Source of the DNA: Pelomonas sp. BJYL3
Lineage (GTDB): Bacteria; Pseudomonadota; Gammaproteobacteria; Burkholderiales; Burkholderiaceae_C
NCBI RefSeq assembly: GCF_027257975.1
Contig: NZ_JANZKX010000003.1
Location: 372,001 to 436,000, forward strand
Reading direction: 5' to 3'
DNA length: 64,000 nt
Shown: positions 17,194 to 25,987 of the stretch, one piece after another
How positions within the stretch are numbered: the stretch's first letter is position 1
How the letters are laid out: each line of letters starts with the position of its first letter
The notes under the pieces: generated by a model
What the model saw: the letters and a program-made list of their open reading frames with translations, nothing else
Told to the model about the DNA's origin: nothing
Databases searched by the model: none
Translations under genes and position numbers: made by a program

Positions 17194-17829
17194 ATGGCCT
17201 CTGCCAGCCCGCTCACCGCCGAGATCGCCGCCGTTGCCGCCCGCATGGTGGTGGAGGAAGGCCTGGAATACGGCCCGGCCAAGCGCCGCGCCCACAAGCA
17301 GATGGGCCTGCCCCGCAATGCCCCGCTGCCCAGCAACGAGGAGCTGGAGGACGAGGTCCGCGACTATCTCGCCCTCTTCTGTGCCGACACCCAGCCAGCC
17401 GAGCTGCGCGCGCTGCGCGAGCTGGCCGCCCTGTGGATGGACCGCCTGGCCGAGTTCCGCCCGCATCTGTGCGGCGCCGTCTGGCGCGGCACGGCCACGC
17501 GCCTGTCCAACATCCATCTGCAGCTCTTCTGCGACGACAGCAAGTCCGCCGAGATCGCCCTGATCAACGCCGGCGTGGACTACGAGGTCGGCGAGACCCA
17601 GGGCCCCCGCGGCCCGGTGGACCTGCTGACAGTGGCCGAGCGCTGCAAGCCGCTCAATGAATGGGTGACCATCGCCCTGAGCATCCTGGACAAGGACGAT
17701 CTGCGCGGCGCGCTGAAGCCCGACAGCCGCGGGCGCACCGAGCGCGGGGACCTCACGGCCCTGCGCCGGCTGCTGCAGGAGGAGGCGCCGCCTGCACCCC
17801 TGCTCCCGGCCGCTGGGGACGCGGCATGA
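17194..17829 (+). CDS. Conserved protein of unknown function
   Basis: A 211-residue soluble protein without signal peptide or membrane segment. Notable segments are 'EYGPAKRRAHKQMGLP' near residue 25, 'LCGAVWRGTATRLSNIHLQL' near 95, 'IALINAGVDYEV' near 125 and 'LKPDSRGRTERGDL' near the C-terminus. Homologues upstream of tlpA in Burkholderiales are sometimes labelled UDP-N-acetylmuramate-alanine ligase, but I see no Mur-ligase P-loop here, so I do not adopt that name. The stop overlaps the tlpA start by 4 nt, which points to co-expression with the thioredoxin-like gene. Confidence 0.75.
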   Translation: MASASPLTAEIAAVAARMVVEEGLEYGPAKRRAHKQMGLPRNAPLPSNEELEDEVRDYLALFCADTQPAELRALRELAALWMDRLAEFRPHLCGAVWRGTATRLSNIHLQLFCDDSKSAEIALINAGVDYEVGETQGPRGPVDLLTVAERCKPLNEWVTIALSILDKDDLRGALKPDSRGRTERGDLTALRRLLQEEAPPAPLLPAAGDAA

Positions 17830-18398
17830 ATCGCCGCCACGCCCTCTTCGGGACCGTGGGCCTGGCCGCCGCCGGCCTGGGCGCCTGGATGGCCCAGCGC
17901 GGCCACGCCCCCGCGCCCGCCGAAGCGCCCCCGCGCCCGGGCTCGCCGGCCGACGCCTTCTGGCTGGCCCGCTTCGAGACCCTGGACGGTGGCGAGCTGG
18001 CCGCCCGCGGCCTGCGCGGCAAGCCCCTGCTGCTGAATTTCTGGGCCACCTGGTGCGCGCCCTGCGTGCGCGAGCTGCCGGAGATCGAGCAGTTCCTCAA
18101 GGCCCGGCCTGACTGGCAGGGCCTGGGCCTGGCCATCGACCGCAAGGAGGCGGTGCAGGAATTCCTGGGCCGCCTGCCGCTGACCCTGCCCCTGGCCCTG
18201 GGCGGCGTGCAGGGCCTGGAGCTGGGTCGCCAACTGGGCAACAACCAGGGCGGACTGCCGTTCAGCGTGGTCTTCGATGCCCGCGGTCAGCTGTTCTGGC
18301 GTCGGCTGGGCGCCCTGCAGGCGGGGGAGCTGGAGGCGGTGGCCCAGGCCCTCGCCAGCGGCCGGCCGGCCCCCGAGGCAGGGAAAACCGGGGCCTGA
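17826..18398 (+). CDS. tlpA: TlpA/ResA-like thioredoxin-fold protein, periplasmic
   Basis: A 190-residue thiol-disulfide oxidoreductase. The N-terminus 'NRRHALFGTVGLAAAGLGAW' is an export signal or membrane anchor with a twin-arginine look. The active site is W-C-A-P-C (Cys77/Cys80) in 'NFWATWCAPCVRELPE', and the cis-proline region is 'NNQGGLPFSVVFD'. The family reduces periplasmic disulfides, for example during cytochrome c maturation. The ATG at 17826 overlaps the previous stop. It lies just upstream of aroQ-accBC, a common betaproteobacterial order. Confidence 0.88.
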   Translation: MNRRHALFGTVGLAAAGLGAWMAQRGHAPAPAEAPPRPGSPADAFWLARFETLDGGELAARGLRGKPLLLNFWATWCAPCVRELPEIEQFLKARPDWQGLGLAIDRKEAVQEFLGRLPLTLPLALGGVQGLELGRQLGNNQGGLPFSVVFDARGQLFWRRLGALQAGELEAVAQALASGRPAPEAGKTGA

Positions 18399-18608
18399 CA
18401 GGGGCGCATCGCGCGCCAGAATGCCGTCCGCGCCAGCCCCGGTGACCGTCAAGCCCCGAATCCCGTGCTTTCTTGGGCAAGCTCAAGAACTGCGGAAGGT
18501 CAAGCCATTTATTTTTGGCTAGATGCCGGGATCTGGGTCTAAAAAAGCTAAAGTTCAGCCTTTCACGCTTCTAGTGTCTACGCTCTAAACCGCCGCGGCA
18601 CGTCGCTG
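18399..18608. other. AT-richer spacer before aroQ
   Basis: The stretch 18480-18600 is clearly less GC-rich than its surroundings and holds a short 5-bp hairpin, AGCCA/TGGCT (18503-18520), with an AT loop. It probably contains the end of the tlpA transcript and the promoter of aroQ-accBC, but I cannot fix -35/-10 elements with confidence. Confidence 0.4.
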
Positions 18609-19055
18609 ATGCAGATTCTCGTGATTCATGGTCCCAACCTCAACCTCCTTGGCAGCAGGGAGCCCGGGGTGTATGGCGCAACGACTTTGGCGCAGATCGA
18701 TGCAGATCTGCAGCAATTCGCTGCCAATGCAGGGGCCACGCTTGAAAGCTTCCAGAGCAACCACGAAGGTGCCCTGGTCGACCGCATCCAGGCGGCGGGT
18801 CGTGACGGCACGCGCTTCATCATCATCAACCCGGCAGCCTATACGCACACCAGCGTGGCCATCCGGGACGCCCTGGCGGCGGTGGCCCTGCCTTTTGTCG
18901 AGGTCCATCTCTCCAATATCCACAAGCGCGAAGCCTTCCGCCACCACAGCTATGTGTCGGAGCTCGCGCTGGGCGTCATCTGCGGCCTGGGTCCCCAGGG
19001 CTACCGCTACGCCCTGATGCACGCACTGGATCATGTCCGGGCCAGTGCCGGCTGA
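18609..19055 (+). CDS. aroQ: Type II 3-dehydroquinate dehydratase
   Basis: A 148-residue dodecameric-type dehydroquinase, converting 3-dehydroquinate to 3-dehydroshikimate. Motifs: '[17 protein letters not shown]' with the catalytic tyrosine near 22 and flexible-loop arginine, '[18 protein letters not shown]', and '[17 protein letters not shown]' with the catalytic histidine. Full length. It precedes accB by 81 nt in the conserved aroQ-accB-accC-prmA order. Confidence 0.96.
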   Translation: MQILVIHGPNLNLLGSREPGVYGATTLAQIDADLQQFAANAGATLESFQSNHEGALVDRIQAAGRDGTRFIIINPAAYTHTSVAIRDALAAVALPFVEVHLSNIHKREAFRHHSYVSELALGVICGLGPQGYRYALMHALDHVRASAG

Positions 19056-19136
19056 AGGCGGCTGAAGCGAGGGCACGGTCAAGGTCCTGACCGTGGCATT
19101 GGCAAGCACCACAAATCTTTCCGTTGGAGAAGCCTC

Positions 19137-19601
19137 ATGGATCTGCGCAAGCTCAAGACCCTGATCGACCTCGTGTCCGAGTCGAACATTTCTGAACTTG
19201 AAATCACCGAAGCCGATGGCAAGGTGCGCATCGTCAAGTCCGACGGCACGGTGGCCGTGCCCATGGCCCAGGCCATGCCGGTGATGGCCGCCCCGGTGGC
19301 CGCCGCCCCTGCCGCTGCAGCCCCGGCCGCCGCGGCCGCCGCGCCGGCCGCCGCGCCGGTCGAGACCGGCCATGTGGTGAAGTCGCCCATGGTGGGCACC
19401 TTCTACCGCGCGTCCGGCCCCAATGCCAAGGCCTTCGTGGAAGTGGGCCAGCAGGTCAAGGAAGGCCAGGCCATCTGCATCATCGAAGCCATGAAGATCA
19501 TGAACGAGATCGATGCCGACAAGTCCGGCACGGTGACCAAGATCCTGGTGGAGAACGGCCAGCCGGTGGAATTCGGCCAGCCGCTGTTCATCATCGAGTG
19601 A
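19137..19601 (+). CDS. accB: Acetyl-CoA carboxylase biotin carboxyl carrier protein
   Basis: A 154-residue BCCP. The N-terminal helical region '[20 protein letters not shown]' is followed by an Ala/Pro-rich linker (about 52-75) and the C-terminal biotinyl domain. The biotin-accepting lysine is Lys120 in 'EAMKIMNEI'. It carries the carboxyl group between AccC and AccAD in fatty-acid initiation. Shine-Dalgarno GGAGAAG lies upstream. The accC gene follows after 132 nt. Confidence 0.97.
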   Translation: MDLRKLKTLIDLVSESNISELEITEADGKVRIVKSDGTVAVPMAQAMPVMAAPVAAAPAAAAPAAAAAAPAAAPVETGHVVKSPMVGTFYRASGPNAKAFVEVGQQVKEGQAICIIEAMKIMNEIDADKSGTVTKILVENGQPVEFGQPLFIIE

Positions 19602-19630
19602 ACACGCCCCACCCCCTACCGGCTGCACCG

Positions 19631-19646
19631 GCCCCCTCAAGGGGGC
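19631..19646. repeat. GC-rich hairpin between accB and accC
   Basis: GCCCCCT and AGGGGGC form a 7-bp stem with a two-base CA loop inside the 132-nt accB-accC spacer. There is no T-run, so it is more likely an mRNA processing or stability element, or a short dispersed palindrome, than a terminator. Confidence 0.45.
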
Positions 19647-19733
19647 GCGATCGACGGCCCGGCACAGCCGGATCCGCGACCGCTGCTGGATGGGCCCTTG
19701 GCCGCATTGCACCCAGAGTGCTGAGCAACTGCC

Positions 19734-21083
19734 ATGTTTAAGAAAATCCTGATTGCCAATCGAGGCGAGATCGCCCTTCGAATCCAGCGCGCCTGCCGCG
19801 AACTGGGTGTGAAGTCGGTCGTCGTCTACTCCGAGGCCGATCGCGACGCCAAGTACGTCAAGCTGGCCGACGAGGCCGTGTGCATCGGCCCCGCCCCCTC
19901 TGCCCAGAGCTACCTGAGCATGCCGGCCATCATCGCCACCGCCGAGGTGACCGATGCCGAGGCCATCCATCCGGGCTACGGCTTCCTGTCCGAGAACGCG
20001 GACTTCGCCGAGCGCGTGGAGCGCAGCGGCTTCACCTTCATCGGCCCGACGCCAGACAACATCCGCATGATGGGTGACAAGGTGTCCGCCAAGCAGGCCA
20101 TGCGCGCGGCCGGCGTGCCCTGCGTGCCCGGCTCCGAAGGCGCCCTGCCGGACGACCCCAAGGAAATCGTCAAGATCGCCCGCGCGGTGGGCTACCCGGT
20201 GATCATCAAGGCCGCAGGCGGTGGCGGTGGCCGCGGCATGCGGGTGGTGCACACCGAGGCTGCGCTCGTGAACGCCGTGCAGATGACCAAGTCCGAGGCC
20301 GCGGCTGCCTTCGGCAATCCCGAGGTCTACATGGAGAAGTTCCTCGAGAACCCCCGCCATGTGGAGATCCAGGTGCTGGCCGACGGCCACAGGAACGCCG
20401 TCTGGCTGGGCGAGCGCGACTGCTCCATGCAGCGCCGCCACCAGAAGATCATCGAGGAAGCGCCGGCCCCCGGCATTCCCCGCCGCACCATCGAGAAGAT
20501 CGGCGACCGCTGCTCCACCGCCTGCAAGAAGATGGGCTACCGCGGTGCGGGCACCTTCGAGTTCCTCTACGAGAACGGCGAGTTCTACTTCATCGAGATG
20601 AACACCCGCGTGCAGGTGGAGCATCCGGTGACGGAAATGGTGACGGGCGTGGACATCGTCGCGATGCAGATCCGCATCGCCGCTGGCGAGAAGCTGCCCT
20701 TCACCCAGCGCAATATCGAGATGCGCGGCCATGCCATCGAGTGCCGCATCAATGCCGAGGACCCGGTGAAGTTCGTGCCCTCGCCTGGCCGCATCACCAT
20801 GTGGCACCCGCCTGGCGGCCCCGGCGTCCGCGTGGACTCGCATGCCTACACGAACTACTTCGTGCCGCCCAACTACGACTCCATGATCGGCAAGATCATC
20901 GTGCACGGCGACACCCGCGAGCAGGCCCTGGCCCGCATGCGCATCGCCCTGTCGGAGACGGTGGTGGAAGGCATCCAGACCAACATCCCGCTGCACCGCG
21001 AACTGATGGCCGATGCGAAGTTCATCGAAGGCGGCACGTCCATCCATTACCTCGAAGGCTGGATGAACCAACACAAGCGCTGA
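19734..21083 (+). CDS. accC: Acetyl-CoA carboxylase, biotin carboxylase subunit
   Basis: A 449-residue ATP-grasp enzyme that carboxylates the biotin of AccB. The N-terminal domain starts '[15 protein letters not shown]'. The glycine-rich lid '[12 protein letters not shown]' is near residues 160-170. Catalytic motifs are '[18 protein letters not shown]' and '[20 protein letters not shown]'. Full length, no anomalies. Downstream of accB in the usual operon. Confidence 0.98.
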   Translation: MFKKILIANRGEIALRIQRACRELGVKSVVVYSEADRDAKYVKLADEAVCIGPAPSAQSYLSMPAIIATAEVTDAEAIHPGYGFLSENADFAERVERSGFTFIGPTPDNIRMMGDKVSAKQAMRAAGVPCVPGSEGALPDDPKEIVKIARAVGYPVIIKAAGGGGGRGMRVVHTEAALVNAVQMTKSEAAAAFGNPEVYMEKFLENPRHVEIQVLADGHRNAVWLGERDCSMQRRHQKIIEEAPAPGIPRRTIEKIGDRCSTACKKMGYRGAGTFEFLYENGEFYFIEMNTRVQVEHPVTEMVTGVDIVAMQIRIAAGEKLPFTQRNIEMRGHAIECRINAEDPVKFVPSPGRITMWHPPGGPGVRVDSHAYTNYFVPPNYDSMIGKIIVHGDTREQALARMRIALSETVVEGIQTNIPLHRELMADAKFIEGGTSIHYLEGWMNQHKR

Positions 21084-21217
21084 ACAGGCGCCGAACCAGC
21101 GCCGCACGCGAGCGACGCCCTATCATTCGCGTCTGACGCATACGCACCCGCCACAGCCCTGGCGCGGCCCATGCCGCCCGGGGCTTGTGCTTTTGATGTG
21201 CACTTGAAGGTTTCCCC

Positions 21218-22141
21218 ATGAGCAACACCCCCAGCACCCCCGACCTGCACGAGCTCGTGCTCATCTGCCGCGAGGACGACGTCGAGACCGTCAGCGACGC
21301 GCTGATGGAAGTGGAGTCGCTCGCCGTCTCGGTGGAGGATGCCGACGCTGACACCGCTTCCGAGAAAGCCCTGTTCGGCGAGCCCGGTATGCCCGCGCCC
21401 AAGGCGGGCTGGGAGCGTTCCGTCGTGAAGGCCCTGTTCGCCAGCGAGGCCGAGGCCACCGAGGCCGCCACCCTGCTGCTGGCCCAGGACTGGGCGCAGG
21501 ACGTGCACGTGCAGACCATCCAGGCCGTGGAGGAGCAGGACTGGGTGCGCCTGACGCAGTCGCAGTTCGCGCCCGTCGAGATCACGCCCGAGTTCTGGAT
21601 CGTGCCGTCCTGGCATGAGGCGCCGGCCCAGGCCACGCGCATCATGCGCCTGGACCCCGGTCTGGCCTTCGGCACCGGCACCCACCCCACGACGCGCATG
21701 TGCCTGCGCTGGATCGCCCGCCACGGCGCCGAGGCCGCCGGCTGGGACCGCGTGCTGGACTACGGCTGCGGCTCGGGCATCCTGGCCATCGGCGCCGCGC
21801 TGCACGGCGCAAAGAACATTGATGCGGTGGACATCGACCCCGCCGCCATCATCTCCTCCCAGGCCAATGCGGAGGCCAACCAGGTCTCGCTGCGCGCCGC
21901 GCTGCCGGACGCCGCCCAGGGTGACTATCCGGTGGTGCTGGCCAACATCCTGGCCACGCCCTTGAAGCTGCTGGCACCGCTGCTGTGCGCCCATGTGCGA
22001 GCCGGTGGGCATCTGGTGCTGGCCGGCATCCTCGAGCGCCAGGCCCAGGAGCTGAAGGACGCCTACGCGCCCTGGCTGGCCCTCGAGGTCAGCGACAGCG
22101 AGGAAGGCTGGATCCTGATGACGGCGCGGCGTCCGGCCTGA
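21218..22141 (+). CDS. prmA: Ribosomal protein L11 methyltransferase
   Basis: A 307-residue class I SAM-dependent methyltransferase that trimethylates L11 (RplK). The N-terminal substrate domain is followed by 'LAFGTGTHPTTRMCL', the SAM-binding 'LDYGCGSGILAIGAALHGA', and the N-I-L-A motif in 'VVLANILATPL'. The distance from accC is 134 nt. Standard position after accC in betaproteobacteria. Confidence 0.96.
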   Translation: MSNTPSTPDLHELVLICREDDVETVSDALMEVESLAVSVEDADADTASEKALFGEPGMPAPKAGWERSVVKALFASEAEATEAATLLLAQDWAQDVHVQTIQAVEEQDWVRLTQSQFAPVEITPEFWIVPSWHEAPAQATRIMRLDPGLAFGTGTHPTTRMCLRWIARHGAEAAGWDRVLDYGCGSGILAIGAALHGAKNIDAVDIDPAAIISSQANAEANQVSLRAALPDAAQGDYPVVLANILATPLKLLAPLLCAHVRAGGHLVLAGILERQAQELKDAYAPWLALEVSDSEEGWILMTARRPA

Positions 22142-22160
22142 GTCCTTCGCGAAAGGCCAG

Positions 22161-22175
22161 GCAAGGCCTGACCCC
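22161..22175 (-). repeat. Dispersed 15-bp word, copy 5 (after prmA)
   Basis: C variant, intergenic, starting 19 nt after the prmA stop codon. No T-run follows, so it is not an obvious terminator stem. Confidence 0.7.
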
Positions 22176-22271
22176 CACCACCGCGCAAGCCCCGCAAGCG
22201 CGCCCGAGAGTGATGTTTCTAGGGGTGAGCGCGCGCTGTGCGGCCAGGCCTTCGTGGCATGATCCTGCCCC

Positions 22272-23561
22272 ATGAGTCTTGCTACCCGCTGCACCGCCTG
22301 CGGCACCATCTTCCGCGTGGTGCAGGACCAGTTGCGCGTGTCCGAGGGCTGGGTGCGCTGCGGCCGCTGCGCCGAGGTCTTCGACGCCCGTGAACAGCTC
22401 TTCGACCTGGATCGTGAAGCACCGCCCCCGTGGCCGCCTGCCGGCCCGGAGTCGATGAGCGACGCCGCCTCCGAAGAGGCCGTCGCCCCCGCACAGCCCC
22501 CGGCCCCTGCGCCGCGGGTGGCCCCACCGGCACAGCCTGCGGCGCATGCGGCGCCGCCGCTCGCCCGTCCACCCACACCCACACCCACACCCGCGCCGCC
22601 ACCCGCCCGCCCCATGGCCCGCGAGGCTGCGGCGATGGCCCCGGCGGCGCTGCCATCGGCAGGCGTCAACACCGTCGCGCATGAAGAGGCCCGTCAGCCG
22701 CTGCAGGCGCCCGCCTGGTCTGCCGGCGGCGAGCGCCCGGGAGACCGCCGCGAGCCCTTCTGGGAGGAGCCGTCCACGCCGGCTGCGCCGCTGGATGCTC
22801 GAGAGGACCTGCCCGAACCCAAGGGGCTGAAGTTCGAGCCGCCGGAGCCGCTCGAGGAAACCCCAGCGCCCCTCGCGGCCCGCTCGCCCGCTGCGCCGCA
22901 GCCCGCGGCTGCCGCAAGCCCGGACCTGGGGCCCGACGTGGTGCTCTCACCGCGCCTTCAGACGGCACAGGCCCAGGCGAAGGCGGCACAGGAATCGGCG
23001 CCTGCACCTGCCAGCGCCGCAAGCACCCTGCCTGACGCCCCGGCCCGCAAGCCAGGCTTCCTGCGCCGCGCGGAGGGCGAGGCGCGCTGGCAGCGCCCCG
23101 GCGTGCGCCTGGCCCTGGGGCTGGGCAGCGCGCTGCTGCTGCTGACAGCGGCCGCGCAGCTGGGCTGGCATTACCGCGACGCCCTGTCCACGCAGTCCCC
23201 GCTGGCCCGGCAATGGCTCGGCGGCGCCTGCGAGAAGATGGGCTGCGAGCTGCAGCCCTGGCGCCGGCTCGATGCCTTCAGCGTCGAGAGCACAGGCCTG
23301 TCGGAAGCCGCCAGCGGCAACCACTACAAGTTCAGCCTCAGTCTGCGCAACAAGAGCCCCTGGGAGCTGGCCACGCCCTGGGTGGAGTTGAGCCTCAACG
23401 ACGGCAACGGCAAGGTGCTGATGAAGAAGGCGCTCAAGCCCGAGGACTTCGTCAACGGCCGCGCCAGCACGGGCGCCAACAGCGAGCAGGCCCTGCAGCT
23501 GGTGTTCAGCACCGGGCGACAGCGGGTCAACGGCTACACGGTCGAGATCTTCTACCCATGA
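22272..23561 (+). CDS. Zinc-ribbon membrane protein with DUF3426 domain
   Basis: A 429-residue protein. The N-terminal zinc ribbon of the MJ0042 type has Cys7, Cys10, Cys30 and Cys33. A long low-complexity Pro/Ala-rich region (about 60-270) follows, then one membrane segment (around 278-296, 'LALGLGSALLLLTAAAQLGW'). The C-terminal DUF3426 domain includes 'ESTGLSEAASGNHYKFSLSL' and 'EDFVNGRASTGANSEQ'. Function unknown; the topology suggests a cytoplasmic zinc ribbon joined to a periplasmic domain. The coding region includes a hexanucleotide microsatellite near 22571-22592 (Pro-Thr repeats). A terminator overlaps its stop. Confidence 0.88.
   Translation: MSLATRCTACGTIFRVVQDQLRVSEGWVRCGRCAEVFDAREQLFDLDREAPPPWPPAGPESMSDAASEEAVAPAQPPAPAPRVAPPAQPAAHAAPPLARPPTPTPTPAPPPARPMAREAAAMAPAALPSAGVNTVAHEEARQPLQAPAWSAGGERPGDRREPFWEEPSTPAAPLDAREDLPEPKGLKFEPPEPLEETPAPLAARSPAAPQPAAAASPDLGPDVVLSPRLQTAQAQAKAAQESAPAPASAASTLPDAPARKPGFLRRAEGEARWQRPGVRLALGLGSALLLLTAAAQLGWHYRDALSTQSPLARQWLGGACEKMGCELQPWRRLDAFSVESTGLSEAASGNHYKFSLSLRNKSPWELATPWVELSLNDGNGKVLMKKALKPEDFVNGRASTGANSEQALQLVFSTGRQRVNGYTVEIFYP
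22571..22592 (+). repeat. Hexanucleotide microsatellite in the DUF3426 gene
   Basis: Three full ACCCAC units plus a partial one, encoding Pro-Thr repeats in the linker. Copy-number change would keep frame and only alter linker length. Confidence 0.6.
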
Positions 23562-23562
23562 A

Positions 23563-23593
23563 AAAACCCGGCCGAGGCCGGGTTTTCTTCTTT
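23563..23593. terminator. Bidirectional rho-independent terminator
   Basis: AAAACCCGGC and GCCGGGTTTT form a perfect 10-bp stem with a CGAG loop (23563-23586). It lies between the convergent DUF3426 gene and histone H1-like gene. T-runs occur on both strands, with six consecutive T on the minus side, so it can stop both transcripts. Confidence 0.85.
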
Positions 23594-23631
23594 GACGGGG
23601 AGCACCCGAAGGTGATCCCCTGGGCTCAAGC

Positions 23632-24339
23632 TCAGGGCTTGTTGCCAGTCGGGAAGGGCCACGCGGCTTGCGGGCTCAGCGCCGTCTTGGCAGCCGGTGC
23701 AGCGGCAGGCTTGGCAGCTGCGGGAGCAGCGGCGGCCTTCTTGGCGGCAGGCTTGGCAGCCGGCTTCGCAGCCGGCTTCGCAGCCTTGGCAGCGGGCTTG
23801 GCGGCAGGCTTGGCGGCCTTGGCAGCCGGCTTGGCAGCGGCCTTGGGAGCAGCCTTGATCGGCGGCTTCTTGGTGCCGGAGGCCTTCTTGGCCGGAGCAG
23901 CAGCCTTCTTGGCCGGAGCAGCAGCCTTCTTGGCCGGAGCGGCCTTCTTTGCCGGAGCAGCAGCCTTCTTGGCCGGAGCGGCCTTCTTTGCCGGAGCGGC
24001 CTTCTTTGCCGGAGCAGCAGCCTTCTTGGCCGGAGCGGCCTTCTTCGCCGGAGCAGCGGCCTTCTTGGCCGGAGCGGCCTTCTTCGCCGGAGCAGCAGCC
24101 TTCTTGGCCGGAGCGGCCTTCTTCGCCGGAGCAGCAGCCTTCTTGGCCGGAGCGGCCTTCTTCGCCGGAGCAGCAGCCTTCTTGGCCGGAGCGGCCTTCT
24201 TTGCCGGAGCAGCAGCCTTCTTGGCCGGAGCGGCCTTCTTAGCCGGCGCAGCAGCCTTCTTGGCGGGAGCGGCCTTCTTGGCCGGAGCTGCCTTCTTGGC
24301 GGTAGGGGCCTTGTTGCCCGGGGTCTTTGCAGTTGCCAT
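23632..24339 (-). CDS. Histone H1-like, Lys/Ala/Pro-rich nucleoid protein
   Basis: A 235-residue, extremely basic low-complexity protein starting at the ATG at 24339, which has AGGAGA at good spacing. The body is tandem P-A-K-K-A-A/P-A-K-K-A-A-A units and Ala-Lys-Pro-Ala repeats; only the first ~18 and last ~20 residues are unique. This is the composition of bacterial histone H1-like proteins (Bordetella BpH1, AlgP-type C-termini), which bind DNA non-specifically and compact the nucleoid. No globular domain is present. It sits just downstream of nrdB on the same strand, but a 227-bp gap suggests separate transcription. Confidence 0.85.
   Translation of the reverse strand: MATAKTPGNKAPTAKKAAPAKKAAPAKKAAAPAKKAAPAKKAAAPAKKAAPAKKAAAPAKKAAPAKKAAAPAKKAAPAKKAAAPAKKAAPAKKAAAPAKKAAPAKKAAAPAKKAAPAKKAAPAKKAAAPAKKAAPAKKAAAPAKKAAAPAKKASGTKKPPIKAAPKAAAKPAAKAAKPAAKPAAKAAKPAAKPAAKPAAKKAAAAPAAAKPAAAPAAKTALSPQAAWPFPTGNKP
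23884..24297 (-). repeat. In-frame tandem repeats of the histone H1-like gene
   Basis: The DNA encoding the P-A-K-K-A-A units is nearly identical in successive copies with a period of about 39 bp (13 codons), varying mainly at third positions (ttcttc/ttcttt, agcagc/agcggc). Such an array can expand or contract by slippage or recombination, always in frame. Confidence 0.8.
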
Positions 24340-24566
24340 GGTTTTCTCCTTGATCAAGTGAACAAAGCACTGCCTGCGGCGGACCGGTCCACCTCAGCGC
24401 AGCTATCCACCGCCCGAGAGTCGCTTTGGAGCAGCGCCACGGTACGGTGAATGGGGTCGCGATGCACCGCCGCGCATTTCCGCGTCTGACGGTTCATTTG
24501 CATCGCTTGTCTTGATCTCATTGACGAGCACTCAAAGGGACACAGGCCGCTGACCAGGCAGCCCGC

Positions 24567-25724
24567 TCAATCCCAGGACAGGGCGCCACCGGACTGGTAC
24601 TCGATGACGCGGGTTTCGAAGAAGTTGCGCTCCTTCTTCAGGTCGATCATTTCGCTCATCCAGGGGAAGGGGTTCTCTTCGTTGGGGAAGAGCTCCTCCA
24701 GACCGATCTGGGTGGCACGGCGGTTGGCGATGTAGCGCAGATAGCCCTTGAACATCGCGGCATTGAGGCCCAGCACGCCACGTGGCATGGTGTCCTCGGC
24801 ATAGCGGTACTCGAGCTCCACGGCCTTCAGGAACAGGGCCTTGATCTCGGCCTTGAAGGCGGGCGTCCACAGCTGCGGGTTCTCGAGCTTGATCTGGTTG
24901 ATCAGGTCGATGCCGAAGTTGCAGTGCATGGACTCGTCGCGCAGGATGTACTGGTACTGCTCGGCGGCACCGGTCATCTTGTTCTGGCGGCCCATGGCCA
25001 GGATCTGCGTGAAGCCCACGTAGAAGAACAGGCCTTCCATCAGGCAGGCAAAGACGATCAGCGACTTGAGCAGCGTCTGATCGGCAGCCAGCGTGCCCGT
25101 GTGGAAGTTCGGGTCCATGATCGCGTCGATGAAGGGGATCAGGAACTCGTCCTTGTCACGGATGGAAGCCACCTCGTGATAGGCGTTGAAGATCTCGCTT
25201 TCATCGAGGCCCAGGGACTCGACGATGTACTGGTAGGCGTGCGTGTGGATCGCTTCCTCGAAGGCCTGGCGCAGCAGGAACTGGCGGCACTCGGGGGCGG
25301 TGATGTGGCGGTAGGTGCCCAGGACGATGTTGTTGGCGGCCAGGGAATCGGCCGTCACGAAGAAGCCCAGGTTGCGCTTGATGATGCGGCGCTCGTCCTC
25401 GCTCAGACCGTTGGGGTCCTTCCACAGGGCGATGTCGCGGGACATGTTCACCTCCTGCGGCATCCAGTGGTTGGCGCAGGTGGCCAGGTACTTGTCCCAG
25501 GCCCACTTGTACTTGAAGGGCACGAGCTGGTTGACGTCCGTCTGGCCGTTGATGATGCGCTTGTCGGCGATGTTGACGCGGCGCTCGCTGGCGGTGGCGG
25601 TGGAGGCAGAAGCCGGCGGCGTCGCTGCCGCCACGGCCTGCTGCAGGCCGCTGGAGTGGGTGGCGCTCAGGCCATGATTCGAGGCGCTAGGCGCAGGCTT
25701 ACGGTCTTCTTCCCAAACCAACAT
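24567..25724 (-). CDS. nrdB: Class Ia ribonucleotide reductase, beta (radical) subunit
   Basis: A 385-residue R2 protein. Metal ligands by alignment with the E. coli pattern: Asp126 in 'TADSLA', Glu157 and His160 in 'EEAIHTHAY', a Glu in '[10 protein letters not shown]', and Glu/His in '[10 protein letters not shown]'. Tyr164 occupies the radical position (E...H...Y), so this is a tyrosyl-radical enzyme and not the Phe-containing class Ic type, although the surrounding sequence resembles that group. The first ~45 residues are a low-complexity Ala/Ser/Thr tail. It lies 263 nt downstream of nrdA on the same strand. Confidence 0.97.
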   Translation of the reverse strand: MLVWEEDRKPAPSASNHGLSATHSSGLQQAVAAATPPASASTATASERRVNIADKRIINGQTDVNQLVPFKYKWAWDKYLATCANHWMPQEVNMSRDIALWKDPNGLSEDERRIIKRNLGFFVTADSLAANNIVLGTYRHITAPECRQFLLRQAFEEAIHTHAYQYIVESLGLDESEIFNAYHEVASIRDKDEFLIPFIDAIMDPNFHTGTLAADQTLLKSLIVFACLMEGLFFYVGFTQILAMGRQNKMTGAAEQYQYILRDESMHCNFGIDLINQIKLENPQLWTPAFKAEIKALFLKAVELEYRYAEDTMPRGVLGLNAAMFKGYLRYIANRRATQIGLEELFPNEENPFPWMSEMIDLKKERNFFETRVIEYQSGGALSWD

Positions 25725-25947
25725 GGTGGACTTCCTATCTTGCGGATTATCGGAGTGTTGTGTCTAAAACACCAAGGACTTCTTGACAGCGACACAAATG
25801 CGCTGTTGCTGGACCGCATCGCTAACGCCGCAAATGTGCGTGGCGATTTCGGCCTCGGGCGGCGTGCGATGACACCGCGGTCCGGTGCTGAAGCATTCAC
25901 GGATGCCCGCCGAACGCGGGCAGCGATGAACGCTCGCTTCTGAATGC

Positions 25948-25974
25948 GTCCGCGCCGGGCTGACCGGCGCGGAC
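25948..25974 (-). promoter_or_regulatory. Stem-loop between nrdA and nrdB
   Basis: GTCCGCGCCGG and CCGGCGCGGAC form a perfect 11-bp stem with a 5-nt loop, 13 nt after the nrdA stop. In the direction of transcription no T-run follows, so it is unlikely to be a full terminator. It could cap the nrdA mRNA or partly uncouple nrdB expression. The rest of the 263-nt spacer shows no gene. Confidence 0.55.
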
Positions 25975-25987
25975 TTTGCTGCAAGCC

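Noticed and set aside
23884-24297. CRISPR array
   Set aside because: Repeats are contiguous coding units with no unique spacers, and no cas genes are present.
23213-24361. Plus-strand ORF with AAFLAGAAF repeats
   Set aside because: It is the antisense reading of the histone H1-like repeat array; the minus frame has a start with a Shine-Dalgarno sequence and the expected basic composition.
24567-25724. NrdB as a class Ic (Mn/Fe, radical-free) protein
   Set aside because: The E-A-I-H-T-H-A pattern resembles that group, but a tyrosine (Tyr164) is present at the radical position.
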